NCBI GenBank assembly: GCA_002404515.1
Contig: DHJV01000074.1
Coordinates: 1-26,062, forward strand
DNA from: Lachnospiraceae bacterium UBA4711
GTDB taxonomy: Bacteria > Bacillota > Clostridia > Lachnospirales > Lachnospiraceae
Direction: 5' to 3'
Length of the DNA stretch: 26,062 bases
Part shown: in pieces, positions 6,327 to 15,632 of the stretch
How the letters are laid out: each line of letters opens with the position of its first letter
Position numbering within the stretch: position 1 is the first letter of the stretch
The notes under the pieces: model-generated
What the model was told of the DNA's origin: nothing
Seen by the model: only the letters and a program-made list of their open reading frames with translations
Databases searched by the model: none
Made by a program: the position numbers and the translations under genes

Positions 6327-8974
6327 TTGGCGTGGCAAAGCTATCTCCTATGATGGAGCAATATGTTGCAACAAAAGAAAAATATAAAGACTGTATTTTA
6401 TTTTACCGTCTCGGTGATTTCTATGAGATGTTCTTTGACGATGCAATCTTAGCTTCCAAAGAACTTGAAATTACACTGACCGGAAAAGACTGTGGCATGG
6501 AGGAGCGTGCACCAATGTGCGGAATCCCGTTTCATGCAGCAGATACTTATATCAACCAGCTTGTAAAGAAAGGCTACAAGGTTGCAATCGGTGAGCAGGT
6601 CGAAGATCCAAAACTTGCCAAGGGACTTGTGAAACGGGAGGTTATCCGAATTGTAACACCGGGTACCAATCTGTCCTCTGAAAGTCTGGAAGAGTCCAAG
6701 AATAATTACCTGATGTGCATTTCCTATATCGGAAAAAACTATGGTATCTCTGTCACGGATTTGTCGACCGGTGTATTTAAGACCTGCCAGATACAACAGG
6801 CAGAAAAGGTTGTTGATGAGATCAATAAATTCCAGCCATCCGAGGTATTATATCAGGCTGGTGTGGATCAGGTAGAAGAGATTCATGCCGTATGTGAACG
6901 GTTGCAGGTATCTCATACCGAAGCACCGGACTATTATTTTAACTCGGAAACAGACGAAGAAACTTTAAAGCGTCAATTTCATATCAACAGCATCGAGGGA
7001 CTCGGATTAAAGGACAGCCCGGCCTGTGTTGCTTCCTGTGGTGCATTGATGCAGTATCTGCATGAAACACAGATGAGTTCCCTGTCGCATATCAACCATA
7101 TCGAGACGTATTCCGTGGATTCCTTTATGATTCTGGATTCCGCAACCAGACGCAATCTGGAGCTTACCGAGACATTGCGGGATAAGCAGAAGCGTGGTTC
7201 CCTGCTCTGGGTACTCGATAAGACAAAAACAGCGATGGGCGCCAGAAAACTGCGGGAGTTTGTGGAACAGCCATTATTGTATAAAGATGCGATTGAAAAA
7301 CGTCTGGATGCGATTGAAGCGATCAACAAAGAACTGATCGTTCGGGAAGAACTGCGCGAATATTTGAATACAATTTACGATCTGGAACGTCTGCTGACAC
7401 GAATTGCACTGAAAACTGCCAATCCAAGAGATTTGCTTGCCTTCAAGACATCCATTCAATATCTGCCAGATATTTATAATCTGCTCCGGGAGCTTCCTTG
7501 TGAGCGTATCAATGAAATCTACGAGGATTACGATAGTCTGGAAGATCTGTATGATCTGCTTGAGCAGGCAATCGTGGAAGAACCTCCGGTTTCTATCAAG
7601 GAGGGCGGTATCTTCAAGCAGGGATATCGGGACGAGATTGACGAGCTGCGTCTGGCAAAAACCGAATGTAAGACATGGCTGGCAGATCTGGAAGCAAAGG
7701 AACGTGAAAAGACTGGTATCAAAGGACTGAAAATCAAATATAATAAGGTGTTTGACTATTATTTTGAGGTGACAAATTCATTCAAATCCTTAGTTCCAGA
7801 TTATTTCATCCGCAAACAGACACTGGTAAATGCCGAGCGTTTTACGACAGACGAATTAAACACACTTTCCGGCAAGATTTTGGGTGCAGAGGATAAACTA
7901 TATGCGCTCGAATATGACTGCTACGTGGAATTAAGAGAAAAGCTTGCCGCAGCCCTTGTCCGGGTACAGAAGATGGCAGGCTATATTGCAGAGCTGGATG
8001 CCCTTTGTTCCCTTGCCTATGTCGCTGACAAGAACAATTATGTCCGTCCATCCTTAAATACGGACGGCGTAATCGATATCAAGGGCGGCAGACACCCGGT
8101 TGTCGAAAAAATGCTTGCAAATGGCAGCTTTGTGGAGAATGATACTTATCTGAATAATGCAGAAAGCCGTATCTCAATCATCACCGGTCCCAATATGGCA
8201 GGTAAGTCTACCTACATGCGTCAGACAGCATTGATCACGCTGATGGCACAGATTGGTTCCTTTGTACCTGCAGAGTCGGCAAATATCGGACTCTGTGACC
8301 GGATCTTTACCCGTGTCGGTGCATCGGACGACCTTGCAAGCGGACAATCGACCTTCATGATTGAAATGAATGAAGTTGCAAATATTCTGCGCAATGCAAC
8401 GAAAGACAGTCTTCTTATCTTAGATGAGATCGGGCGTGGTACTTCCACCTTTGACGGACTTTCGATTGCATGGGCAGTCGTTGAATACATTGCTGATCCG
8501 AACATATTAGGTGCAAAGACATTATTTGCAACGCATTATCACGAGCTGACCGAATTAGAAGGAAAGCTTTCCTCTGTCAATAACTTCTGTATTGCCGTAC
8601 AGGAAGAGGGCGACGACATCGTCTTTCTACGTAAGATCATTAAGGGTGGTGCAGACCGAAGCTATGGCATACAGGTTGCCAGACTTGCCGGTGTGCCGGA
8701 ACCGGTTTTACAACGGGCACGTGAGATCTGCAATGAACTGATTGACTCCGATATCACAACGAAGGTAAAGGATATCGACATCAAGCCGGCGCTTTCTGAG
8801 CAGCCAAAGAAGAAAGAGACAAAGTCTTCCGACTACGAGCAGCTTTCTCTGTTTTCTTCCCCTGTGGAGATGACGATTGCCAACGAGTTAAAAACGATGG
8901 ATCTGAATAATATGACACCAATCAAGGCAATGTTATACCTGCAGGAATTACAGGAGCGTCTGAAACAGCAGTAA
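6323..8974 (+). CDS. mutS: DNA mismatch repair protein MutS
   Basis: MutS binds mispaired and looped bases and recruits MutL. The 883-residue protein is complete: the mismatch-reading Phe33-Tyr-Glu35 (in GDFYEMF), the connector, core and clamp domains, and the ABC-type ATPase with Walker A GPNMAGKST (622-630) and Walker B LLILDE (Asp701-Glu702) followed by IGRGTSTFDG. A beta-clamp-binding peptide QLSLF lies at 840-844, before the C-terminal oligomerisation helix. The GTG start at 6323 overlaps the miaB stop (GTGA) and has AAAGGA 4 nt upstream. A second in-frame GTG at 6332 gives the more usual N-terminus MAKLSPMMEQ and may be the true start, costing three residues. mutL follows 42 nt downstream. 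Confidence 0.97.
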   Translation: MIGVAKLSPMMEQYVATKEKYKDCILFYRLGDFYEMFFDDAILASKELEITLTGKDCGMEERAPMCGIPFHAADTYINQLVKKGYKVAIGEQVEDPKLAKGLVKREVIRIVTPGTNLSSESLEESKNNYLMCISYIGKNYGISVTDLSTGVFKTCQIQQAEKVVDEINKFQPSEVLYQAGVDQVEEIHAVCERLQVSHTEAPDYYFNSETDEETLKRQFHINSIEGLGLKDSPACVASCGALMQYLHETQMSSLSHINHIETYSVDSFMILDSATRRNLELTETLRDKQKRGSLLWVLDKTKTAMGARKLREFVEQPLLYKDAIEKRLDAIEAINKELIVREELREYLNTIYDLERLLTRIALKTANPRDLLAFKTSIQYLPDIYNLLRELPCERINEIYEDYDSLEDLYDLLEQAIVEEPPVSIKEGGIFKQGYRDEIDELRLAKTECKTWLADLEAKEREKTGIKGLKIKYNKVFDYYFEVTNSFKSLVPDYFIRKQTLVNAERFTTDELNTLSGKILGAEDKLYALEYDCYVELREKLAAALVRVQKMAGYIAELDALCSLAYVADKNNYVRPSLNTDGVIDIKGGRHPVVEKMLANGSFVENDTYLNNAESRISIITGPNMAGKSTYMRQTALITLMAQIGSFVPAESANIGLCDRIFTRVGASDDLASGQSTFMIEMNEVANILRNATKDSLLILDEIGRGTSTFDGLSIAWAVVEYIADPNILGAKTLFATHYHELTELEGKLSSVNNFCIAVQEEGDDIVFLRKIIKGGADRSYGIQVARLAGVPEPVLQRAREICNELIDSDITTKVKDIDIKPALSEQPKKKETKSSDYEQLSLFSSPVEMTIANELKTMDLNNMTPIKAMLYLQELQERLKQQ

Positions 8975-9016
8975 CCGATGCCATTGTTTATGAACAACTA
9001 TGAGGGTACATAACAT

Positions 9017-11140
9017 ATGATTAAAGTATTAGATAAAGCGACCATCGATAAAATAGCAGCCGGTGAAGTCATTGAGCGTCCATCCTCTGTCGTAAAAGAG
9101 CTATTGGAAAATGCGATTGATGCCGGTTCCACCGCAGTGACCGTTGAGATCAAGGATGGCGGAACTTCCTTTATCCGCGTGACCGATAACGGCTGCGGCA
9201 TTCCAAAGGAAGAGGTTCGCATGGCGTATATGCGTCATGCGACAAGTAAAATTGAGCATGTGGAAGACTTGAATTTCATCCTGTCGCTTGGTTTTCGTGG
9301 CGAGGCGCTTTCTACGATTGCCGCTGTCTCACAAACGGAGATGATCACAAAAACGGCAACCGACCTGACCGGAATCAAGTATGTTATCCACGGTGGAAAA
9401 GAAATCGAATACAAAGATGTCGGCGTACCAAACGGCACTACGATTGTCGTGCGGAATTTGTTTTTCAATACACCGGCACGTAAGAAGTTTTTGAAGTCTG
9501 CCATGACAGAAGGCTCTTATATCTTTGACCTGTTGACACGTATTGCACTGTCACATCCGGAGATATCCTTTAAACTGATTGCAAATGGTCAGACACGTAT
9601 TGATACTTCTGGAAACGGAAAGCTGAAAGATACGATCTATCAGTTATATGGCAGAGATATCACAGCCAATCTGATTCCGATTGATTATACAGATGGCGAT
9701 ATTCATCTGTCTGGATTTATCGGAAAACCATTTATCGCAAGAGGAAACCGTGGACTTGAAAATTATTTTATCAATCACCGGTATATTAAAAGCAATGTTG
9801 TAAACCGTGCGATTGAAGAGGGTTACCGTACCTTTGTGATGCAGCACAAATTCCCATTTACCGTGCTGTATCTGGATCTGCCACAGGAAAAATGCGATGT
9901 TAACGTCCATCCGACCAAGATGGAATTCAAATACGATAACGAAAAGAAACTGTTTGAGACTTGCTGTACCGCTGTAAAGCTGGCTCTGACACACAAGGAG
10001 ATCATACCGAAAGAGGGCGAAAAACCGATTGCTTCCCCTGTGATTTCTCATCCAGAGCAAAAACCGGCAGAGCCTTTTGAGACAAGACGTGCACAGGCAC
10101 AGACGATTCCACAGAAGAATGTCCGTGCCGGAAACTATAGTCCGACCTACAAAATCTTAGAATCCCTGCGGAAAGCAGAAGAGGAAGAGGCAGCGAAAAA
10201 TGGAGCACCCCTTCCAAATATTGCAGACATGGTTGCAGATGCGGGCGTTGTGTACACACCATCTCCCCAAACTGAATCTGCGCAGGCGGGCAATTCATCC
10301 ACAGCATCTAATGTGATGCAGCAGAGTAGTTCAATAACCCCATCACAAACTGTGCAGCAGAACCATGCAACAACCACAGTACAGACTACTCAGCAGAACA
10401 GTTCTGCAGAAACAGTACAAGCAGCACAGACCGAGCAGCCATCCGAGGCACCTGCCAAACCAGATCTCTCCAGAATGGACAAGAATTCAGCCGCCTACAA
10501 ATACACCGCAGGCAAGCAGGAAACACTCTTTGATGATGATTTTCTGACGGAAAAGGCACGGCTTTCACATCGTGTGATCGGTCAGGTGTTTGAGACGTAC
10601 TGGCTGATTGAATATAATGATAATCTCTATATCATGGATCAGCATGCCGCACATGAGAAGGTAAAATACGAAGAACTGATGGAAAACCTTAAGAACAAAC
10701 AGGTATTTTCCCAGCAGCTCTTGCCACCTATGGTAATTACTGTTACCTATGCAGAGCGGCAGGCAATCCTGGATAACTTTGATCTGTTTATGAAAATTGG
10801 CTATGACATCGAAGAATTTGGCGGCAATGAATTCAAAATCAACGCAATTCCATCCAACCTTTTTGGTTTGCATGGACGGGATATGTTCCTGGAGTTTGTC
10901 GGCTCCCTGATTCAGAACTCCGGGTATATGTCAAATGATATTTTTGTGAAGAAATTGTCTACTATGGCATGTAAAGCAGCAGTAAAGGGAAATATGAAGT
11001 TATCCTTTCAGGAAGTCGATGCATTGGTTGACAAACTGCTCAGTCTGGAAAACCCGTATACGTGTCCACACGGCAGACCAACCATTATCTCTATGAGTAA
11101 GACCGAACTGGAAAAGAAATTCCATCGTATCGTTTCATAA
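9017..11140 (+). CDS. mutL: DNA mismatch repair protein MutL
   Basis: MutL couples MutS recognition to strand removal. The 707-residue protein has the GHKL ATPase domain (about 1-330) with catalytic Glu28 and Asn32 (in KELLENAIDAGS), DNGCGI (57-62) and GFRGEAL (92-98). A C-terminal dimerisation domain (about 520-707) carries the endonuclease motif DQHAAHEKVKYE (from Asp541), Cys652 in ACKAAVKG and CPHGRP (683-688). It is therefore a nicking-competent MutL, as expected where MutH is absent. The linker (about 345-500) is low in complexity and rich in Gln, Thr, Ser and Ala. QETLF at 501-505 could be a clamp-binding peptide, but this is a guess. A gaggg ribosome binding site lies 10 nt before the ATG. 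Confidence 0.97.
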   Translation: MIKVLDKATIDKIAAGEVIERPSSVVKELLENAIDAGSTAVTVEIKDGGTSFIRVTDNGCGIPKEEVRMAYMRHATSKIEHVEDLNFILSLGFRGEALSTIAAVSQTEMITKTATDLTGIKYVIHGGKEIEYKDVGVPNGTTIVVRNLFFNTPARKKFLKSAMTEGSYIFDLLTRIALSHPEISFKLIANGQTRIDTSGNGKLKDTIYQLYGRDITANLIPIDYTDGDIHLSGFIGKPFIARGNRGLENYFINHRYIKSNVVNRAIEEGYRTFVMQHKFPFTVLYLDLPQEKCDVNVHPTKMEFKYDNEKKLFETCCTAVKLALTHKEIIPKEGEKPIASPVISHPEQKPAEPFETRRAQAQTIPQKNVRAGNYSPTYKILESLRKAEEEEAAKNGAPLPNIADMVADAGVVYTPSPQTESAQAGNSSTASNVMQQSSSITPSQTVQQNHATTTVQTTQQNSSAETVQAAQTEQPSEAPAKPDLSRMDKNSAAYKYTAGKQETLFDDDFLTEKARLSHRVIGQVFETYWLIEYNDNLYIMDQHAAHEKVKYEELMENLKNKQVFSQQLLPPMVITVTYAERQAILDNFDLFMKIGYDIEEFGGNEFKINAIPSNLFGLHGRDMFLEFVGSLIQNSGYMSNDIFVKKLSTMACKAAVKGNMKLSFQEVDALVDKLLSLENPYTCPHGRPTIISMSKTELEKKFHRIVS

Positions 11141-11185
11141 TTCAAGCGGGCGAACGTACGAAGTGAAACAATACCTATATTAGAT

Positions 11186-12142
11186 ATGACAAATGCAGAA
11201 AAAAAGAACAATTTAATCATATTGACCGGACCAACCGCAGTCGGAAAGACAGCGCTTTCCCTAAAGCTTGCAAAAGATGTAGGCGGAGAGATCGTATCTG
11301 CCGATTCCATTCAGGTGTACAGACATTTCGATATCGGGTCAGCGAAGATTCTGCCGGAAGAAATGCAGGGGATCCCGCATCATCTGATTGATATCTTAGA
11401 ACCCAAGGACAGTTTTAATGTTATGGAATTCAAGAAATATGCAGAAGAAGCCATAGCTGGTATCTACGAACGCGGACACATCCCGATCATTACTGGCGGA
11501 ACCGGATTTTACATTCAGGCGCTTCTGTATGATATTTCCTTTGATGAGGAGACCGAGGATGGCTACCGAAAAGAATTAGAAGCCCTTGGAGACAAAAAAG
11601 GAAACGATTATCTGCACGCGATGCTTGCAGCATGCGATCCGGAATCTGCGGCAGCAATCCATGCCAATAACCGACAACGTGTGATCCGGGCATTGGAATA
11701 TTTCCATCAAACCGGTAAGAAATTCTCGACACATAATGAAACGGAACGCGAGAAGACATCGCCGTATAACTTTGCATATTTCGTGCTGACAAGAAATCGA
11801 GCAGCCTTGTACGAGACAATCGAGCAGCGCATCGACGAGATGCTTGCCGCAGGACTTGTGGAAGAGGTTCGTTTCTTAGTTGACACCTACCATCTGACTA
11901 CCGAAGATACAAGCATGCAGGGAATTGGATACAAAGAAATCCTTGGATACTTAAACGGCGAGTACGATCTGTCGGAAGCCATCCGGATCTTAAAACGCGA
12001 CACCCGGCACTTTGCGAAGCGTCAGCTTACGTGGTTCCGGCGGGAGCGTAACGTGGTCTGGCTCGACAAAGACATTTTAAACACAGACAAGAAGCTGGAG
12101 GATGCAATTCTGGCGTATCTTGCAGAGAAAAATATACGATAA
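11186..12142 (+). CDS. miaA: tRNA dimethylallyltransferase MiaA
   Basis: MiaA transfers a dimethylallyl group to N6 of A37 in tRNAs reading UNN codons, giving the substrate for MiaB. The 318-residue protein has the P-loop GPTAVGKT (15-22), the DSIQVYRHFDIGSAK motif, PHHLIDILEP, TGGTGFYIQALL and the C-terminal QGIGYKEILGYL and RQLTWFRR motifs, all usual for the family. No good Shine-Dalgarno precedes the ATG, and the 45-nt gap after mutL shows only a weak gaag. The start is kept because the P-loop follows at the usual distance and no other in-frame start fits. In many bacteria hfq follows miaA; none is seen here. Confidence 0.96.
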   Translation: MTNAEKKNNLIILTGPTAVGKTALSLKLAKDVGGEIVSADSIQVYRHFDIGSAKILPEEMQGIPHHLIDILEPKDSFNVMEFKKYAEEAIAGIYERGHIPIITGGTGFYIQALLYDISFDEETEDGYRKELEALGDKKGNDYLHAMLAACDPESAAAIHANNRQRVIRALEYFHQTGKKFSTHNETEREKTSPYNFAYFVLTRNRAALYETIEQRIDEMLAAGLVEEVRFLVDTYHLTTEDTSMQGIGYKEILGYLNGEYDLSEAIRILKRDTRHFAKRQLTWFRRERNVVWLDKDILNTDKKLEDAILAYLAEKNIR

Positions 12143-12217
12143 ATTCGTAATGATAACTGTTTTAAGCATCAAGAAAATTATAACTATCATTTAAATTATT
12201 AATAACAGGAGAATATT

Positions 12218-13510
12218 ATGAGTGCAGCCGATGAAATAAAAAACTATTATTTAAGTCTTGGAATCAAGGAATCTGTCTATGATTTCTGTGAAGCAGCCGA
12301 GCAGACATTACTTTCGCGTTTTCAGGAGATTGACCGTATCGCAGAGCAAAACCAGATCAAGGTAATCTCCGCTATGCAGAAAGCGGGATTTTCCGAGTCC
12401 CATTTAAACGGCACAACCGGATATGGCTACAACGACCGCGGAAGAGAAGCTGTCGAAGAAATTTATGCCCATGTATTCCACACGGAGGATGCGTTGGTGC
12501 GCCAGCAGATTACCTGCGGTACGCATGCGCTTTCCATTGCCCTGTCCGCAAACTTACGTCCGGGCGATGAAATCTTGTCCCCGGTTGGAAAAGTATATGA
12601 TACTTTGGAAGGAGTTATCGGTATCCGTGAATCCAAAGGTTCCCTTGCGGAATTCGGCATTACATTCCGCAAAGTTGACCTATTGCCAGACGGCAGCTTT
12701 GATTTCGACAACATCCGTAAGAACATCAACGAAAAGACAAAGCTGATCGAAATCCAGCGTTCTAAGGGGTATGATGTACGTCCAACCCTTTCGGTCGAAC
12801 AAATCGGAGAGCTGATTACATTTGTAAAATCTGTCAAACCGGATGTCATCTGCATGGTTGATAACTGCTACGGTGAGTTTGTTGAGACAATCGAACCGTC
12901 CGATGTCGGTGCAGATATGGTTGTCGGTTCCCTGATCAAAAATCCAGGGGGCGGACTGGCGCCAATCGGCGGATATATCTGCGGAAAGAAAGAATATATT
13001 GAAAACTGTGCTTACCGTCTTACAACACCGGGACTTGGAAAAGAAGTCGGCGCATCTTTGAATGCAACCCGTCCGATTGCACAGGGACTGTTCTTAGCAC
13101 CAACTGTAACAGCCGCCGCATTAAAGGGCGCAATCTTTGCAGCCAATGTATATGAACGCCTGCATTTCAAATCCATTCCAAATGCTACAGAGCCACGTTA
13201 CGATATCATACAGGCTGTAGAATTCGGGAAACCGGAATATATTCAGGCATTTTGTGAGGGGATTCAGGCTGCTGCACCTGTTGACAGCTTTGTAACTCCA
13301 ATTCCTTGGGATATGCCCGGCTATGACAGTCAGGTCATCATGGCTGCCGGTGCATTTGTGTCCGGTGCATCCATTGAATTATCTGCCGATGCCCCAATGA
13401 AAGAACCATATGCGGTATATTTTCAGGGTGGACTTACTTACCCACATGCAAAGTTTGGCATTATGATGTCCCTTGAAAAAATGGTAGAAAAAGAACTTGT
13501 AGTATGTTAG
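12218..13510 (+). CDS. Methionine gamma-lyase family / aluminum-resistance protein (YnbB-like PLP enzyme)
   Basis: This 430-residue protein belongs to the family named aluminum resistance protein or YnbB, a branch of fold-type I PLP enzymes related to Cys/Met metabolism lyases. The PLP lysine is probably Lys241 in GSLIKNPGGG, just after the Asp-rich strand CMVDNCYGEFVE that should hold the cofactor ring. THALSIAL near the start of the large domain is also typical. The true substrate of the family is not established, to my knowledge, so I give no reaction. The start has a clear aggag ribosome binding site 7 nt upstream. The AT-rich 75-bp gap before it is the longest in this part of the window and might hold an internal promoter, but no convincing hexamers are seen. 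Confidence 0.9.
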   Translation: MSAADEIKNYYLSLGIKESVYDFCEAAEQTLLSRFQEIDRIAEQNQIKVISAMQKAGFSESHLNGTTGYGYNDRGREAVEEIYAHVFHTEDALVRQQITCGTHALSIALSANLRPGDEILSPVGKVYDTLEGVIGIRESKGSLAEFGITFRKVDLLPDGSFDFDNIRKNINEKTKLIEIQRSKGYDVRPTLSVEQIGELITFVKSVKPDVICMVDNCYGEFVETIEPSDVGADMVVGSLIKNPGGGLAPIGGYICGKKEYIENCAYRLTTPGLGKEVGASLNATRPIAQGLFLAPTVTAAALKGAIFAANVYERLHFKSIPNATEPRYDIIQAVEFGKPEYIQAFCEGIQAAAPVDSFVTPIPWDMPGYDSQVIMAAGAFVSGASIELSADAPMKEPYAVYFQGGLTYPHAKFGIMMSLEKMVEKELVVC

Positions 13511-13557
13511 ACTAGGCGATGATAAACCCCGCACCCGGAGAGGTGGAAGGAGCGCTT

Positions 13558-14247
13558 ATGCATATATTAGTCAAAGATTTAGCCGTCTGCGAACGTCCTT
13601 ACGAAAAGGCAGAGCGGTACGGTGTTTCCGCACTTTCGGATGCGGAGCTGTTATCCCTGATCATGCGGACCGGCACAAAAGAGACCAGCGTGCTGGATCT
13701 GGCAAATCAGGTATTAAACGCACATGATACGCAAAAGGGGTTACTGGGACTGCAATTTTTGCTGCCACAGGAATTAACAAAAATTCCGGGTGTCGGGAAG
13801 GTCAAAGCCATTCAGCTTCTTGCACTGGCAGAGATATCCAAACGGATGAATCTCGAACAATTGCAAAAAAAGCTGGAATTTCATACTCCTGACACAATTG
13901 GAGCGTATTATAGAGAGAAGTGCAGATTTTTATCCGTTGAAAAAACTTTTTTATTGTTACTTACAAATGCGCATACTTTAATCAAGGAAGTAGAGTTATC
14001 CTCCGGGACAGTCAACCAGACTTACCTGTCGCCACGCGAGATATTTATTCATGCGCTGCGCTATGAAGCAGTGCATATCGTACTGGTACATAACCATCCA
14101 TCCGGGCGCGTCACACCAAGCGAAGCGGACATCCAGTCCACGCTGCGCATCCGCGATGCCGGACAGATGCTTGGCATTCAGGTATCTGACCATATCATCG
14201 TCGCCGGAGACAATTATTTAAGTATGCTGGAAAGAGGCATTTTATGA
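13558..14247 (+). CDS. radC: RadC family JAMM/MPN-domain protein
   Basis: RadC proteins carry a helix-hairpin-helix segment (about 72-100; LTKIPGVGKVKAIQLL) and a C-terminal JAMM/MPN metalloprotease-like domain with the HNHPSG...D zinc motif. Their function is unresolved, as the old DNA-repair role has not held up. I start at the ATG at 13558 because it follows a strong ggaaggag ribosome binding site 6 nt upstream and gives the typical N-terminus (MHILVKDLAVCERP). An in-frame ATG at 13519 would add 13 residues of unfamilial sequence behind a poor site. The product has 229 residues, the normal length. The stop overlaps mreC by 4 nt. In B. subtilis radC precedes mreB; here mreB is absent and mreC follows directly. 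Confidence 0.94.
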   Translation: MHILVKDLAVCERPYEKAERYGVSALSDAELLSLIMRTGTKETSVLDLANQVLNAHDTQKGLLGLQFLLPQELTKIPGVGKVKAIQLLALAEISKRMNLEQLQKKLEFHTPDTIGAYYREKCRFLSVEKTFLLLLTNAHTLIKEVELSSGTVNQTYLSPREIFIHALRYEAVHIVLVHNHPSGRVTPSEADIQSTLRIRDAGQMLGIQVSDHIIVAGDNYLSMLERGIL

Positions 14248-15098
14248 GATTTGATCGAAGAAAAGATATCCATCCGAAATATCTGTTACTGACATTTACG
14301 ATTATCGGTATCATATTGATTGTGGTGTCGTATGCCGCCGCGCCAAAGGTCGCAGGCATCAAGCGTTTTACAAGCAGACTGATCACACCAATCCAGAAAG
14401 GAATCAACGAGATTGGTCTGTGGACAGATTCAAAAATGAAGAATCTGAACGAGATCAAAGCTCTTACCGACGAAAATGAAGCTTTGCAGGCAGAACTTGC
14501 CTCCTGCAAGCAGGAAATCACAAACTATCAGAATAAAATGCTGGAGCTGCAGGAATTGCGGGAGCTATACAATCTGGATGAATCCTATCCAGATTATGAG
14601 ATGACGGCTGCACATGTATTTGCAAAGGATTCCACTTCGTGGTTTTCTACATTCTATATTGACAAGGGAACCAAACAAGGACTTTTTAAAGGCGCAAATG
14701 TCTTATGTGGAGATGGTGTCGCAGGTATCATCACGGAATGCTATGACGATTATTCCAAGGTGCGTGCAGTCATCGATGACAATTCCAATATCAGCGCGAA
14801 GGTCATGCCTGCAAATGCACTTTGTACCGTAGAAGGGGATCTGAACCTCTATGACAGTGGGTATCTGCTTGTTGAAAATATTGATAAGGATGCCAATGTC
14901 TCTATCGGAGATAAGGTTGTTACCTCGCCGATTTCGGATCTGTATCATTCCGGTCTGATTATCGGCTATGTTGCAAAGACCTCTTATGACACAAATAACC
15001 TGACAATGACCGCCTATATTACACCTGCAGTTGATTTTTCAAACATCACAGATGTGCTTGTCATCACCGCAGAAAAAAAGACCGTCTCCCATGAGTAA
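14244..15098 (+). CDS. mreC: Rod shape-determining protein MreC
   Basis: MreC is a bitopic scaffold that activates the RodA-PBP2 wall synthase from the outer face of the membrane. The 284-residue protein has a short basic cytoplasmic tail, one membrane segment (about 13-34), a coiled coil (about 65-110) and the two beta domains (about 115-280) with the family signature DKGTKQGLFKGANVLCGDGV-like stretch and the late SDLYHSGLIIGYV motif. The length is normal. The ATGA overlap with radC suggests coupled translation. mreD follows 24 nt downstream and mrdA after that, so the genes for one complex are adjacent. No mreB is found before it. Confidence 0.95.
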   Translation: MRFDRRKDIHPKYLLLTFTIIGIILIVVSYAAAPKVAGIKRFTSRLITPIQKGINEIGLWTDSKMKNLNEIKALTDENEALQAELASCKQEITNYQNKMLELQELRELYNLDESYPDYEMTAAHVFAKDSTSWFSTFYIDKGTKQGLFKGANVLCGDGVAGIITECYDDYSKVRAVIDDNSNISAKVMPANALCTVEGDLNLYDSGYLLVENIDKDANVSIGDKVVTSPISDLYHSGLIIGYVAKTSYDTNNLTMTAYITPAVDFSNITDVLVITAEKKTVSHE

Positions 15099-15122
15099 GC
15101 AAATGTAAGGGAAGCAGCAATT

Positions 15123-15629
15123 ATGAAACATAAAATCAAACGAATCATTACACTGGCAATCCTGATTGTCATAAATTTTGTATTACAGTCGACAGTGTTT
15201 GGATTTCACAGCTTAAGTGGGATCACACCAAATCTTCTTCTGATTCTCACGATGTCCTTTGGACTGATGCGCGGCAGAAAAGAAGGTCTGCTGGTCGGTG
15301 CATGCAGTGGCCTGCTGGTGGATATATTTTTCTCCAGCATCTTAGGTCCTTATATGCTTTTGTATATGTTTATCGGATATATCAACGGATTCTTCCACAA
15401 AAACTACATGATCGAAGATGTATTACTGCCTTTGATCGTTATTATTGTGGATGATTTTCTGTTTAACACAATAATCTATATTGTCAGTTTTTTATTGAAA
15501 AATAAAACAAATTATGGTGTATACCTTCTGCATGTGATCCTGCCGGAGATTCTATGTACCGCTTTGTTAACGGTGATCATTTACAAGCTCTATGTAAAGA
15601 TCAACAAACGTTTAAAGGAAGATGAGTAA
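15123..15629 (+). CDS. mreD: Rod shape-determining protein MreD
   Basis: MreD is a small polytopic membrane protein that works with MreC in wall elongation. The 168-residue product is hydrophobic, with about five to six predicted membrane segments. It shows the family pattern of an early FVLQSTVFG segment, then GITPNLLLILTMSFGLMRG and a GLLVGACSGLLVDIFF stretch. Position between mreC and the PBP2 gene supports the call, since MreD sequences vary. The ribosome binding site is aaggga, about 9 nt upstream. mrdA begins 3 nt after its stop. Confidence 0.93.
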   Translation: MKHKIKRIITLAILIVINFVLQSTVFGFHSLSGITPNLLLILTMSFGLMRGRKEGLLVGACSGLLVDIFFSSILGPYMLLYMFIGYINGFFHKNYMIEDVLLPLIVIIVDDFLFNTIIYIVSFLLKNKTNYGVYLLHVILPEILCTALLTVIIYKLYVKINKRLKEDE

Positions 15630-15632
15630 TCT

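Noticed and set aside
12149..12191. Inverted repeat aatgata/tatcatt in the gap before the YnbB-like gene, as a terminator or operator.
   Set aside because: Only 7 AT-rich base pairs around a 29-nt loop with no T run; easily due to chance in AT-rich DNA.
13519..13557. Upstream in-frame ATG that would lengthen RadC by 13 residues.
   Set aside because: The extra residues do not fit the family N-terminus, and the ATG at 13558 has a far better ribosome binding site.
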